Part shown: positions 38,842 to 47,101 of the stretch, in pieces | Numbering within the stretch: position 1 is the first letter of the stretch | Layout: each line of letters begins with the position of its first letter | Assembly (NCBI RefSeq): GCF_002900365.1 | Contig: NZ_CP025979.1 | Span: 2,046,001-2,110,000 of the forward strand | Length of the DNA stretch: 64,000 bases | From: Escherichia marmotae | GTDB lineage: Bacteria; Pseudomonadota; Gammaproteobacteria; Enterobacterales; Enterobacteriaceae | Direction of reading: 5' to 3' | Notes under the pieces: model-generated | What the model was told of the DNA's origin: nothing | The model's database searches: none | Seen by the model: the letters and a program-made list of their open reading frames with translations, nothing else | Program-made: the position numbers and the translations under genes

Positions 38842-39117
38842 ATGCCCAGTACTCCGGAAGAGAAGAAAAAGGTTCTTACTCGAGTTCGTCGTATTCGGGG
38901 GCAGATTGATGCTCTGGAACGGTCGCTGGAGGGTGATGCCGAATGCCGTGCCATACTCCAACAGATCGCCGCCGTTCGGGGCGCGGCTAACGGGCTAATG
39001 GCAGAAGTGCTTGAAAGCCATATCCGGGAAACGTTTGACCGAAATGACTGCTACAGCCGCGAAGTCAGCCAATCCGTTGACGACACTATTGAATTGGTTC
39101 GCACCTATCTTAAGTAG
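38842..39117 (+). CDS. frmR: Formaldehyde-sensing repressor FrmR
   Basis: 91-residue all-helical repressor of the CsoR/RcnR family. Formaldehyde crosslinks the N-terminal Pro2 to Cys35 (AECRAILQQI here), releasing DNA. The sequence MPSTPEEKKKVLTRVRRIRGQIDALERSLE matches the family N-terminus, and Cys and His residues follow at ESHIRETFDRNDCY. I chose the ATG at 38842 because Pro2 must follow the initiator Met. First gene of frmRA. Confidence 0.95.
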   Translation: MPSTPEEKKKVLTRVRRIRGQIDALERSLEGDAECRAILQQIAAVRGAANGLMAEVLESHIRETFDRNDCYSREVSQSVDDTIELVRTYLK

Positions 39118-39152
39118 CTGAACCTATTTACCTTATTGAGGAAGAACGAGAT

Positions 39153-40262
39153 ATGAAATCACGTGCTGCCGTTGCATTTGCGCCCGGTAAACCGCTGGAA
39201 ATCGTTGAAATTGACGTCGCACCACCGAAAAAAGGTGAAGTGCTGATTAAAGTCACCCATACCGGCGTCTGCCATACCGACGCTTTTACCCTCTCTGGCG
39301 ATGATCCAGAAGGTGTATTCCCGGTGGTTCTCGGTCACGAAGGGGCTGGCGTCGTGGTTGAAGTCGGTGAGGGCGTGACCAGCGTTAAACCTGGCGACCA
39401 TGTGATTCCGCTTTACACCGCAGAGTGCGGCGAGTGTGAGTTCTGTCGTTCCGGCAAAACCAACCTCTGTGTCGCCGTTCGCGAAACCCAGGGCAAAGGC
39501 CTGATGCCAGATGGCACCACGCGCTTTTCTTACAACGGGCAGCCACTTTATCACTACATGGGGTGCTCTACATTCAGTGAATACACCGTAGTTGCGGAAG
39601 TTTCTCTGGCAAAAATTAATCCAGAAGCAAACCATGAACACGTCTGTCTGCTGGGCTGTGGCGTAACCACCGGAATTGGCGCGGTACACAACACCGCAAA
39701 AGTCCAGTCAGGGGATTCCGTTGCCGTGTTTGGGCTTGGCGCAATTGGTCTGGCGGTTGTTCAGGGCGCTCGTCAGGCGCAAGCTGGACGAATTATCGCT
39801 ATCGATACAAACCCGAAGAAATTCGATCTGGCGCGTCGCTTCGGTGCCACCGACTGCATTAACCCGAACGACCACGACAAACCGATTAAAGATGTCCTGC
39901 TGGATATCAACAAATGGGGCATCGACCATACCTTTGAGTGCATCGGTAACGTCAACGTGATGCGTGCGGCGCTGGAAAGTGCTCACCGCGGCTGGGGTCA
40001 ATCGGTGATCATCGGTGTCGCGGGTTCCGGTCAGGAAATCTCAACCCGTCCATTCCAGTTAGTCACCGGTCGCGTATGGAAGGGTTCCGCGTTTGGCGGC
40101 GTAAAAGGTCGTTCTCAGTTACCGGGGATGGTTGAAGATGCGATGAAAGGTGATATCGACCTGGAACCGTTTGTCACTCATACCATGAGCCTAGATGAAA
40201 TTAATAACGCCTTTGATCTGATGCATGAAGGCAAATCCATTCGAACCGTAATTCGTTACTAA
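39153..40262 (+). CDS. frmA: S-(hydroxymethyl)glutathione dehydrogenase FrmA
   Basis: Class III alcohol dehydrogenase that oxidises S-hydroxymethylglutathione to S-formylglutathione with NAD+, detoxifying formaldehyde; it also reduces S-nitrosoglutathione. The 369 residues have the catalytic zinc ligands in HTGVCHTDAF, GHEGAG and LGCGVTTG, the structural zinc cysteines in CGECEFCRSGKTNLC, and the Rossmann motif GLGAIGLAVVQGA. In K-12 frmB follows directly; here a terminator follows instead. Confidence 0.96.
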   Translation: MKSRAAVAFAPGKPLEIVEIDVAPPKKGEVLIKVTHTGVCHTDAFTLSGDDPEGVFPVVLGHEGAGVVVEVGEGVTSVKPGDHVIPLYTAECGECEFCRSGKTNLCVAVRETQGKGLMPDGTTRFSYNGQPLYHYMGCSTFSEYTVVAEVSLAKINPEANHEHVCLLGCGVTTGIGAVHNTAKVQSGDSVAVFGLGAIGLAVVQGARQAQAGRIIAIDTNPKKFDLARRFGATDCINPNDHDKPIKDVLLDINKWGIDHTFECIGNVNVMRAALESAHRGWGQSVIIGVAGSGQEISTRPFQLVTGRVWKGSAFGGVKGRSQLPGMVEDAMKGDIDLEPFVTHTMSLDEINNAFDLMHEGKSIRTVIRY

Positions 40263-40278
40263 TTTCCCGCTGGTTTTA

Positions 40279-40300
40279 CCCCGTCCGGTTCGGGCGGGGA
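40279..40300 (+). terminator. Terminator hairpin after frmA
   Basis: Stem CCCCGTCC/GGGCGGGG with a 5-base loop, 17 bases after the frmA stop, followed by AGTCGCG and then TTTTCTTTT. It closes a two-gene frmRA operon. Confidence 0.7.
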
Positions 40301-40337
40301 GTCGCGTTTTCTTTTGAGACTGATGACAAACGTAAGA

Positions 40338-40412
40338 TGACCTGATGTGCAAGCGTCGCATCAGGCATCTGTGTGCAATTGCCGGATGCGGCGTGAATGC
40401 CTTATAAGGCAA
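40338..40412. repeat. REP/BIME between frmA and yaiL
   Basis: GACCTGATGTGCAAGCGTCGCATCAGG and then GCCGGATGCGGCGTGAATGC with CTTATAAGGC are two REP units in opposite arrangement, lying between convergent genes. They occupy the place where frmB sits in K-12. Confidence 0.75.
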
Positions 40413-40429
40413 TTTAGCCTTTGGTATTA

Positions 40430-40969
40430 TCACCACATCAAATCATCAGGCACTTTGAAATCGGCATACGGATCTTCTTCATCCTGCTCTTCAGCGCTGA
40501 GTGCGCTGTGTAATACGATACTGCTGGCATCGCGCTGGGCGATCTTATCGGCAACGCTTGCCGGAATAATCGCATATTCACTTTCGCTATTGTTATCGAC
40601 CTGCAATCGGGCAATCGCCAGGCGTCCATTAATCAACTGCGTTTGCGTAAGCTTATCGACAAAAATCTTCTTAATCAGATTACCGTCAGTGAAGTTAAAA
40701 CCGATATCGCCATTGGCAATGGTGATACGATTCATTTCAATGAGCTGCTTCACCTGGGCTTTATATTCTTTCGCTAACGCCGCTTGTTTTTGTTGTTCGC
40801 TAAGTTGTTTATCGCGCTCAAGCTGTGCCTTTTTATTTTCTTCTACCGCCGCCCGCGCTTCACGCGCCTGAACACGCGATTTTTTCGCCGTTCTCTCAAC
40901 CTTCGCTGCTTTTTTGCTGGTGACTAATCCCGCTTTGAGCAACTGCTCCTGTAAGGTAAGTTTTGCCAT
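40430..40969 (-). CDS. yaiL: DUF2058 family protein YaiL
   Basis: 179-residue protein of the DUF2058 family, sometimes called nucleoprotein/polynucleotide-associated; no proven activity. The N-terminal half is a highly charged Lys-, Arg- and Gln-rich helix (KKAAKVERTAKKSRVQAREARAAVEENKKAQLERDKQ and similar), consistent with nucleic-acid binding; the C-terminal half is a small globular domain ending DDPYADFKVPDDLMW-type acidic sequence. The ATG at 40969 gives the family length. Confidence 0.88.
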   Translation of the reverse strand: MAKLTLQEQLLKAGLVTSKKAAKVERTAKKSRVQAREARAAVEENKKAQLERDKQLSEQQKQAALAKEYKAQVKQLIEMNRITIANGDIGFNFTDGNLIKKIFVDKLTQTQLINGRLAIARLQVDNNSESEYAIIPASVADKIAQRDASSIVLHSALSAEEQDEEDPYADFKVPDDLMW

Positions 40970-41069
40970 CTTTGTTTCCAAACCCGATGAATAATTTTTA
41001 GCGAGTATACCTGTAAACGCCGTGGGTGTATTGGGGGAAGTCCCTTTCTCCCCTGCTTGATAAAGCGCG

Positions 41070-42281
41070 TCAGGCATCAGTGCACGCCTGCATTCGTGTT
41101 TTCCGGCTCATCAAAATAAACACCGCTAACCCAGCAACAAGAATGCCCGGTGCAGAAGCTACCATTACGCCGACCGTGCCGGTACCTAAGGCCAGCATTT
41201 TCCCGGCCAGCAACGGACCACTCATTGCTCCAAGACGCCCAACCGCCACGGCGGTTCCCACACCGGTTGCGCGGATCTGCGTGCTATAAAACAACGGTGC
41301 CAGCGCATACAAAACGCTTTGCCCACCTGTCGCAAACAACCCAGCGCCGACCCCCGCCAGCAACATACCGCTAAACGACGACACCGTTCCCAGCGCCAAC
41401 AGCGAAGCTAACATGCCGCTATAAATCAGTAGCGACATGGTCATTGGACGCAGCTTATCCATCAATGCGCCCAACATTAACGTCCCGCTTGCCGCCCCCA
41501 TTTGCAGTGCAAACATCACCCCTGCCGCCTGCGACGGCAAGAATCCTTGCTCCACCAAAAGCAGCGGTAGCCAGTTGATCAACATGTAGACCACCAGCAG
41601 CGTGAAGAAATAACACAACCACAACAGTAGTGTCGCGGTTGCCGTGGCTGGCGCAAATAACGCACGCAGCGGCGACGCGGCCTGTTTTTCACCAGCGAAA
41701 ACCGCCGACTCCGGCAGCCAACGCATTAACAGCGGCACCAGAATCAACGGCACCACACCGCCTACCCAAAATACCGTCTGCCAGGCTAAATTTGCTCCAG
41801 CGAAACCCAGCGTAGCCGCCAGCGCCGCGCCAATGGGGACACCGCAATACATCAGGCTCACCGCCGTCCCGCGAAAACGTGACCCTGCCGCTTCAGACGT
41901 CAGGGCGATGAGATTCGGCAACGCCGCCCCCAGCCCGATACCGGTCAAAAGCCGCGCAAAGACCAGAGAGGGAAAATCCCATGCCATAGCGGTCGCTAGC
42001 GAGAACAGACCAAACAGCGCAACTGCACCAATCAAAATACGTTTACGACCGTAACGGTCCGCCAGCATCCCGCCAACCAACGCGCCGGGTAGCAAACCGA
42101 GTATTCCGGCGCTGAAGATCCAGCCCATTTGCATTTTATCGAGTGCGAAGGCCTGGGCGATACCTGCCGCCGCAATGCCAGCCGCCTGAAGATCCAGCCC
42201 TTCCATCAGGGCAACCAAAAAACAAAGCCCAATGGTAAGCATCAGGCGGGATGAAGATGATAAAGGGGTACGAGTCGACAT
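41070..42281 (-). CDS. mhpT: 3-(3-hydroxyphenyl)propionate transporter MhpT
   Basis: MFS aromatic acid:H+ symporter (AAHS family), 403 residues, twelve predicted helices. The conserved DGMLADRYGRKR-type loop after helix 2 (GGMLADRYGRKRIL) and the Asp-containing first helix LMEGLDLQAAG are present. It imports substrates for the mhp pathway and is the last gene of the operon, separated from mhpE by REP sequence. The ATG at 42281 is chosen by family length. Confidence 0.94.
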   Translation of the reverse strand: MSTRTPLSSSSRLMLTIGLCFLVALMEGLDLQAAGIAAAGIAQAFALDKMQMGWIFSAGILGLLPGALVGGMLADRYGRKRILIGAVALFGLFSLATAMAWDFPSLVFARLLTGIGLGAALPNLIALTSEAAGSRFRGTAVSLMYCGVPIGAALAATLGFAGANLAWQTVFWVGGVVPLILVPLLMRWLPESAVFAGEKQAASPLRALFAPATATATLLLWLCYFFTLLVVYMLINWLPLLLVEQGFLPSQAAGVMFALQMGAASGTLMLGALMDKLRPMTMSLLIYSGMLASLLALGTVSSFSGMLLAGVGAGLFATGGQSVLYALAPLFYSTQIRATGVGTAVAVGRLGAMSGPLLAGKMLALGTGTVGVMVASAPGILVAGLAVFILMSRKTRMQACTDA

Positions 42282-42372
42282 AAGATGAACCTCGTTGCGG
42301 GTGCAGGTGAATCGCGGCTGATGCATTGCCAACCGCGTAATCAGAACCATTTAATGACAGCCTCCGGGCGAA

Positions 42373-42460
42373 ATGTAGGCCGGATAAGGCGTTCACGCCG
42401 CATCCGGCAGTCGTGCACAGATGCCTGATGCGACGCTGACGCGTCTTATCATGCCTGGGA
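42373..42460. repeat. REP/BIME between mhpE and mhpT
   Basis: GCCGGATAAGGCGTTCACGCCGCATCCGGC is a full REP palindrome, followed by GCCTGATGCGACGCTGACGCGTC and TTATCATGCC. It lies inside the operon and may reduce or stabilise distal mhpT message. Confidence 0.85.
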
Positions 42461-42495
42461 TGGGCATACAAAATGCACGTTGTCGGCAGTCATCA

Positions 42496-43509
42496 TTATT
42501 TGTTGTTGCGCAGATCCAGCGCCACGTCGACGATCATATCCTCCTGGCCGCCAACCATCCGGCGTTTGCCCAGCTCAACGAGAATATCCACCGCACTTAA
42601 GCCGTAACGCGCCGCTGCCGTTTCACAGTGACGCAAGAAACTGGAGTAAACGCCAGCGTATCCCAACGCCAGCGTTTCGCGATCGACACGTACCGGACGA
42701 TCCTGCAACGGACGCACCAGGTCGTCAGCGGCATCCATTAACGCATAGAGATCGGTCCCATGCTGCCAGCCCAGTTTATCCGCGGCGGCAATAAACACTT
42801 CCAGCGGCGCGTTACCTGCACCCGCGCCCATCCCCGCGAGGCTGGCGTCGATGCGGTCACAGCCCTCTTCCACCGCCGCGATAGAGTTCGCCACGCCAAG
42901 ACTCAGGTTATGGTGAGCATGCATGCCGGTTTGCGTTTCCGGTTTCAGCACCGCTTTCAGGGCGCGGAAACGGTCACGGATATCGCTCATGTTCATCGCA
43001 CCGCCAGAATCCACCACATAAATACAGGTCGCACCGTAGCCTTCCATCAGCTTTGCCTGCTTCGCGAGATTCTCCGGCGTGGTCATGTGGCTCATCATCA
43101 GAAAGCCAACGGTATCCATTCCCAACTCACGGGCATACTGAATATGCTGGGCGGAAACATCAGCTTCGGTGCAGTGGGTCGCCACGCGCACCACCCGCGC
43201 GCCAGCCTGCCAGGCATTTTTCAGATCGTGAATAGTGCCAATTCCTGGCAGCAACAACGTCGCGATTTTGGCGTGCTTCACCACATCCGCCGCTGCTTCA
43301 ATCCATTCAAGGTCGCTATATGCACCGAAACCATAGTTAAAACTGGAACCCTGCAAACCATCACCATGAGCCACTTCAATCGAATCCACGCGAGCATCAT
43401 CCAGTGCTTTGGCAATCTGGCGGACATTTTCCGGCGAATACTGATGACGAATGGCGTGCATACCGTCACGCAACGTGACGTCCGAGATATAAAGTTTTTT
43501 ACCGTTCAT
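42496..43509 (-). CDS. mhpE: 4-hydroxy-2-oxovalerate aldolase MhpE
   Basis: Class II (Mn) aldolase that splits 4-hydroxy-2-oxopentanoate into pyruvate and acetaldehyde, 337 residues. The N-terminus ISDVTLRDGMHAIRHQ is the HMGL-like signature with metal-binding Asp, and HAHHNLSLGVANSIAAVEEGCDRIDASLAGMGAGAGNAPLE holds the metal-binding histidines. It overlaps mhpF by four bases, in keeping with a channelling MhpE-MhpF complex. Confidence 0.96.
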   Translation of the reverse strand: MNGKKLYISDVTLRDGMHAIRHQYSPENVRQIAKALDDARVDSIEVAHGDGLQGSSFNYGFGAYSDLEWIEAAADVVKHAKIATLLLPGIGTIHDLKNAWQAGARVVRVATHCTEADVSAQHIQYARELGMDTVGFLMMSHMTTPENLAKQAKLMEGYGATCIYVVDSGGAMNMSDIRDRFRALKAVLKPETQTGMHAHHNLSLGVANSIAAVEEGCDRIDASLAGMGAGAGNAPLEVFIAAADKLGWQHGTDLYALMDAADDLVRPLQDRPVRVDRETLALGYAGVYSSFLRHCETAAARYGLSAVDILVELGKRRMVGGQEDMIVDVALDLRNNK

Positions 43510-44456
43510 GCCGCTTCTCCTGCCTTGCGCGCCAGTGACTGGGCCATTTTTTCTGCTGTCGCCAGCGCACTGGAAGTCATAATGTCGAGGTTGCCTGCGT
43601 AGGCAGGCAGATAATGCGCTGCGCCTTCGACCTCCAGCCAGACCGCCGTTTTCAGACCGGAGAACTGACCAACGCCCGGTAAATTAACCGGTGTATCCTG
43701 CGGGATGACTTCAAACTGCACGCGCTGTTTCAGGCGATAACCCGGTACGTAAGCCTGCACCGCCTCAGCCATTTCATTGATTGAGGCTTCGATATCATCT
43801 TGTGAAGCTTCATCGCTCAATACATACACCGTGTCGCGCATCATCAACGGCGGCTCTGCCGGATTAAGCACAATAATCGCCTTCCCTTTTGCCGCGCCGC
43901 CCACGACTTCAATGGCTCGCGAGGTGGTTTCCGTAAATTCATCGATATTGGCACGCGTGCCGGGTCCGGCAGATTTACTGGCTATAGAAGCGATAATTTC
44001 GGCGTAATGAACACGCGCCACACGTGAAACAGCCGCCACCATCGGAATAGTTGCCTGGCCGCCGCAGGTGACCATATTGACGTTCAGTTGATCGACGTTT
44101 GCATCGAGGTTAACCACCGGCACACAGTAAGGGCCGATGGCAGCCGGCGTCAGGTCGATTAAGCGAATATCCGGTTTCGCTTCGCGCAGAGCGGCATCGT
44201 TTTTCACATGCGCGCCCGCGCTGGTAGCATCAAAGACAATGTCGATATCAGCAAATTCAGGCATGTTCATCAGCCCGATCACCCCTTCATGGGGGGTGGC
44301 GACGCCCATACGTCTGGCACGTGCCAAACCGTCGGACTGAGGGTCAATGCCGACCATCACCGCCATCTCCAGATGCTGACCGTGACGCAAAATTTTAATC
44401 ATCAGATCGGTGCCAATGTTGCCAGAACCGATAATGGCGACTTTACGCTTACTCAT
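43506..44456 (-). CDS. mhpF: Acetaldehyde dehydrogenase (acylating) MhpF
   Basis: Converts acetaldehyde, CoA and NAD+ to acetyl-CoA, taking the aldehyde directly from MhpE. 316 residues with a Rossmann N-terminus VAIIGSGNIGTDLMIKI and the catalytic cysteine in NMVTCGGQATIPMV (about 132). Overlaps both neighbours by four bases. Complete. Confidence 0.96.
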   Translation of the reverse strand: MSKRKVAIIGSGNIGTDLMIKILRHGQHLEMAVMVGIDPQSDGLARARRMGVATPHEGVIGLMNMPEFADIDIVFDATSAGAHVKNDAALREAKPDIRLIDLTPAAIGPYCVPVVNLDANVDQLNVNMVTCGGQATIPMVAAVSRVARVHYAEIIASIASKSAGPGTRANIDEFTETTSRAIEVVGGAAKGKAIIVLNPAEPPLMMRDTVYVLSDEASQDDIEASINEMAEAVQAYVPGYRLKQRVQFEVIPQDTPVNLPGVGQFSGLKTAVWLEVEGAAHYLPAYAGNLDIMTSSALATAEKMAQSLARKAGEAA

Positions 44457-45262
44457 GACAGACTTCCTTTTGGGGCCGCATTTGAAAATGTCGCAGCAAC
44501 TGAGCCTATGCCTTCGATATGGGCTTCAAAACGATCGCCCGCATTTACCGCCACCATCGGACCTAATGCCCCGGTAAGAATGATATCTCCGGCGCGCAGC
44601 GGTTCACCCAGGCTGACCATTTTGCGTGCCAGCCAGACGGCGGCATTAAGTGGATGCCCCAGGCATTCGCTGCCGCGCCCGCTGGAAACCTCTTCGTTAT
44701 TACGCGTCATCGCCATAGCGCAGTTTTTCAGGTCTAACCCTGCCGGACGTTGCGCCGGACCGCCGATGACATACACCCCGCAGGAGGCGTTATCTGCCAC
44801 GGTATCGACAAACTGAATCGACCAGTCGCGAATACGGCTGCCCACCACTTCCAGCGCCGGAAGCACCCATTCAATGGCGTTATACAGTTCGTTAAACGTG
44901 GTATCGGTCGCGGGCAAATCGCGGTTTAGCACCAGTGCGATCTCCGCTTCAATGCGGGGTTGCAAGACGCGGGAAAAAGGAATGGTTTCGTTATCGCCAT
45001 AACACATGTCGGCAAATAATGTTCCGAAATCCGGTTGATCAACCCCCAGTTGTTGCTGCACTTTCGGATGCGTCAGTCCCACTTTACGCCCCACAACGCG
45101 ACGCCCCTGCGCGACATCATGTTGCACATTGATGCGCTGAATCGCGTAGGCGGCTTTCGCGTTTTCAATACCAATCAAATCGCGCAGCGGCGCAATCGCT
45201 TCGCCCTGCTCTGCGGCGCGGCGTAAATCCGCCGCCAGTTGCTCAAGAGTATGCTTCGTCAT
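44453..45262 (-). CDS. mhpD: 2-hydroxypentadienoate hydratase MhpD
   Basis: Adds water to 2-hydroxypenta-2,4-dienoate to form 4-hydroxy-2-oxopentanoate. 269 residues of the fumarylacetoacetate-hydrolase-like fold, with GRKVGLTHPKVQQQLGV, the metal-binding acidic residues in QPRIEAEIALVLNRDLP and the C-terminal GDIILTGALGPMVAVNAGD. Overlaps mhpF by four bases. Complete. Confidence 0.96.
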   Translation of the reverse strand: MTKHTLEQLAADLRRAAEQGEAIAPLRDLIGIENAKAAYAIQRINVQHDVAQGRRVVGRKVGLTHPKVQQQLGVDQPDFGTLFADMCYGDNETIPFSRVLQPRIEAEIALVLNRDLPATDTTFNELYNAIEWVLPALEVVGSRIRDWSIQFVDTVADNASCGVYVIGGPAQRPAGLDLKNCAMAMTRNNEEVSSGRGSECLGHPLNAAVWLARKMVSLGEPLRAGDIILTGALGPMVAVNAGDRFEAHIEGIGSVAATFSNAAPKGSLS

Positions 45263-45271
45263 GACCGTTCC

Positions 45272-46138
45272 TTAAGGACGTGCGAGGAAATTCAGCACCA
45301 GTTGATTGAAAGCGTCGGCATGTTCCCACTGCGCCCAGTGACCACAGTCGCGGAAGATATGCAGTTCAGAACCGGCGATACCGGACAGCAAACGCAGCCC
45401 CGCATCCATCGGCACAAAACGGTCGTTACGCCCCCAGACAATCAGGGTTTGCGCTTTAATTTCCGCCAGACGTGGACCAAAATCCGGGAACTGTTTCGGA
45501 TTGGCTTCCAGGCTCTTAACGAAGTTATCCAGGTGATCGCGGCGCGACAGCATATTATTCAGGCGCGCTTCAAACAGAGCGTCGGTCAAATCGCTGGTAT
45601 CGAAAACGAAGATATCCATCATCAGCTTCAGGTTTTCGATAGTCGGCTGACGATAAAGCTGATTCAGTCGCTTAATGCCTTCAGTTGGCATCGGCGTAAA
45701 CAAACTCATGCCACCTGTACCGCCGCCCATCAGCACCAGTTTGCCGACGCGCTCCGGCCAGTTAAGAGTAAACGCAACAGAACTGTGCCCACCCATCGAG
45801 TTGCCCAGCAGGTGGATTTTGCCGATATCCAGTTGATCCACGACGCTTTTCAGGATGCGCGCATTGAGATCCGATCGCGAACCACTGTTAACGATCGAAT
45901 CACTCTTACCCCATCCAGGACAATCCAGCAGGATCACCCGATAGCCCGCCTCTACCAGCGGATCGATATTGCGGCTGAAGTTCGCCCAGCCAGTAGCCCC
46001 CGGGCCGGAACCGTGCAGCAGGACAACGGTTTCGTCACCTTGTCCGCTGTCATTAAAATGGATGCGTAGCGTTTTACCCGCTTCTTCTACATTCAGAAAA
46101 CGGCTGGTGGCGGCTTCGGTTTGTGGCTGATAACCCAT
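45272..46138 (-). CDS. mhpC: 2-hydroxy-6-oxonona-2,4-dienedioate hydrolase MhpC
   Basis: Alpha/beta hydrolase that cleaves the C-C bond of the meta ring-fission product to give 2-hydroxypentadienoate and succinate. 288 residues with the oxyanion motif LLHGSGPGATGW, the serine elbow LLGNSMGGHS, the catalytic Asp region WGRNDRFVPMD and the histidine in FRDCGHWAQWE. I chose the second of two tandem ATGs (46138), six bases from AGGAGA; starts up to 46201 are possible and would overlap mhpB further. Confidence 0.95.
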   Translation of the reverse strand: MGYQPQTEAATSRFLNVEEAGKTLRIHFNDSGQGDETVVLLHGSGPGATGWANFSRNIDPLVEAGYRVILLDCPGWGKSDSIVNSGSRSDLNARILKSVVDQLDIGKIHLLGNSMGGHSSVAFTLNWPERVGKLVLMGGGTGGMSLFTPMPTEGIKRLNQLYRQPTIENLKLMMDIFVFDTSDLTDALFEARLNNMLSRRDHLDNFVKSLEANPKQFPDFGPRLAEIKAQTLIVWGRNDRFVPMDAGLRLLSGIAGSELHIFRDCGHWAQWEHADAFNQLVLNFLARP

Positions 46139-46155
46139 CATCTTCTCCTGCATAT

Positions 46156-47100
46156 TCAGTTCTGTGTTCTGGCGCTTAACGAGCCAAATCCGGCAATCCA
46201 CTCCGGGATTGGGCGGTAATAACGCCCTTCGCTACGCCAGTTGCCAAACGCAGAAATAGCGGCAAAAGCAGCGACCCAGGTTTTGATTTCATGTGTCGAC
46301 TTTCCGGCAATGGCGGAAAGCTCTTCGTTACTGACGGCATCCAGTTCCTGTATGCGTCCCTGCTCCAGCAAAGTCATGAACTGGTTATCCCAAATCGGGT
46401 TAAGCGGATGCAGAGTTCTCTGATCCTCAACAAACTTCTCAGCGGCGTTAATCACCCGTTGCTGGCGCATTTCGCGCTCATTGGCGGGCAAATCTTTCCC
46501 ACTACCCAACAGACGATCGCGCATATGGGCATCGGCTTTTGCCAGTTCGGGCACCGGCGGCTGATGGGAAAGCCCACCGGAACCAAGAAACAGCACGCGT
46601 TTATTCAGACTACTGGTGAAACGACCAATCGCTTCACCCATCATTCGGGTTCGCTGAAAACCGGGCAGCGGCGTGGCGACGCCGTTGATGAATACAGGCA
46701 GGACCGGCACCTTATCCAGCCCACCGAGCAAAAACTCCAGCGGCTGGGCGAACCCATGATCCACCTGCATACAGTAAGAAACGGCAAGATCGATCCCGTT
46801 CTTCATTACGGCATGCGCACAAGCCTCCGCCAGCTCCACAGGCACGGGTAGCTCTCCCGCCGCACTGCCGAAATCACCAATTGCCGTCGCTCCGACGCCT
46901 AAACAGAACGGTGGCATCACGTCATAGAAAAAACCGTTGTAATGATCTGGCGCAAACAGCACCACCAGTTCAGGGGAGAAAGCCGCAATGCGCTCGCGGG
47001 CACTGGCAATCACGCCATTGACCTCATCGAGTACCTCTTGCGCCGGGTCGACATACCCCACCAGCGGCGAGTGGGAAAGACAGTGAAGATAAGCGTGCAT
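46156..47100 (-). CDS. mhpB: 2,3-dihydroxyphenylpropionate 1,2-dioxygenase MhpB
   Basis: Extradiol ring-cleaving dioxygenase of the LigB type (Fe II), 314 residues. Conserved histidines lie in LHCLSHSPLVG near the start, in VSYCMQVDHGFAQPLEFL (about 115) and in FLGSGGLSHQPP (about 179). Opens the ring of 2,3-dihydroxyphenylpropionate meta to the hydroxyls. It lies one base after mhpA, so translation is probably coupled. Confidence 0.96.
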   Translation of the reverse strand: MHAYLHCLSHSPLVGYVDPAQEVLDEVNGVIASARERIAAFSPELVVLFAPDHYNGFFYDVMPPFCLGVGATAIGDFGSAAGELPVPVELAEACAHAVMKNGIDLAVSYCMQVDHGFAQPLEFLLGGLDKVPVLPVFINGVATPLPGFQRTRMMGEAIGRFTSSLNKRVLFLGSGGLSHQPPVPELAKADAHMRDRLLGSGKDLPANEREMRQQRVINAAEKFVEDQRTLHPLNPIWDNQFMTLLEQGRIQELDAVSNEELSAIAGKSTHEIKTWVAAFAAISAFGNWRSEGRYYRPIPEWIAGFGSLSARTQN

Positions 47101-47101
47101 A

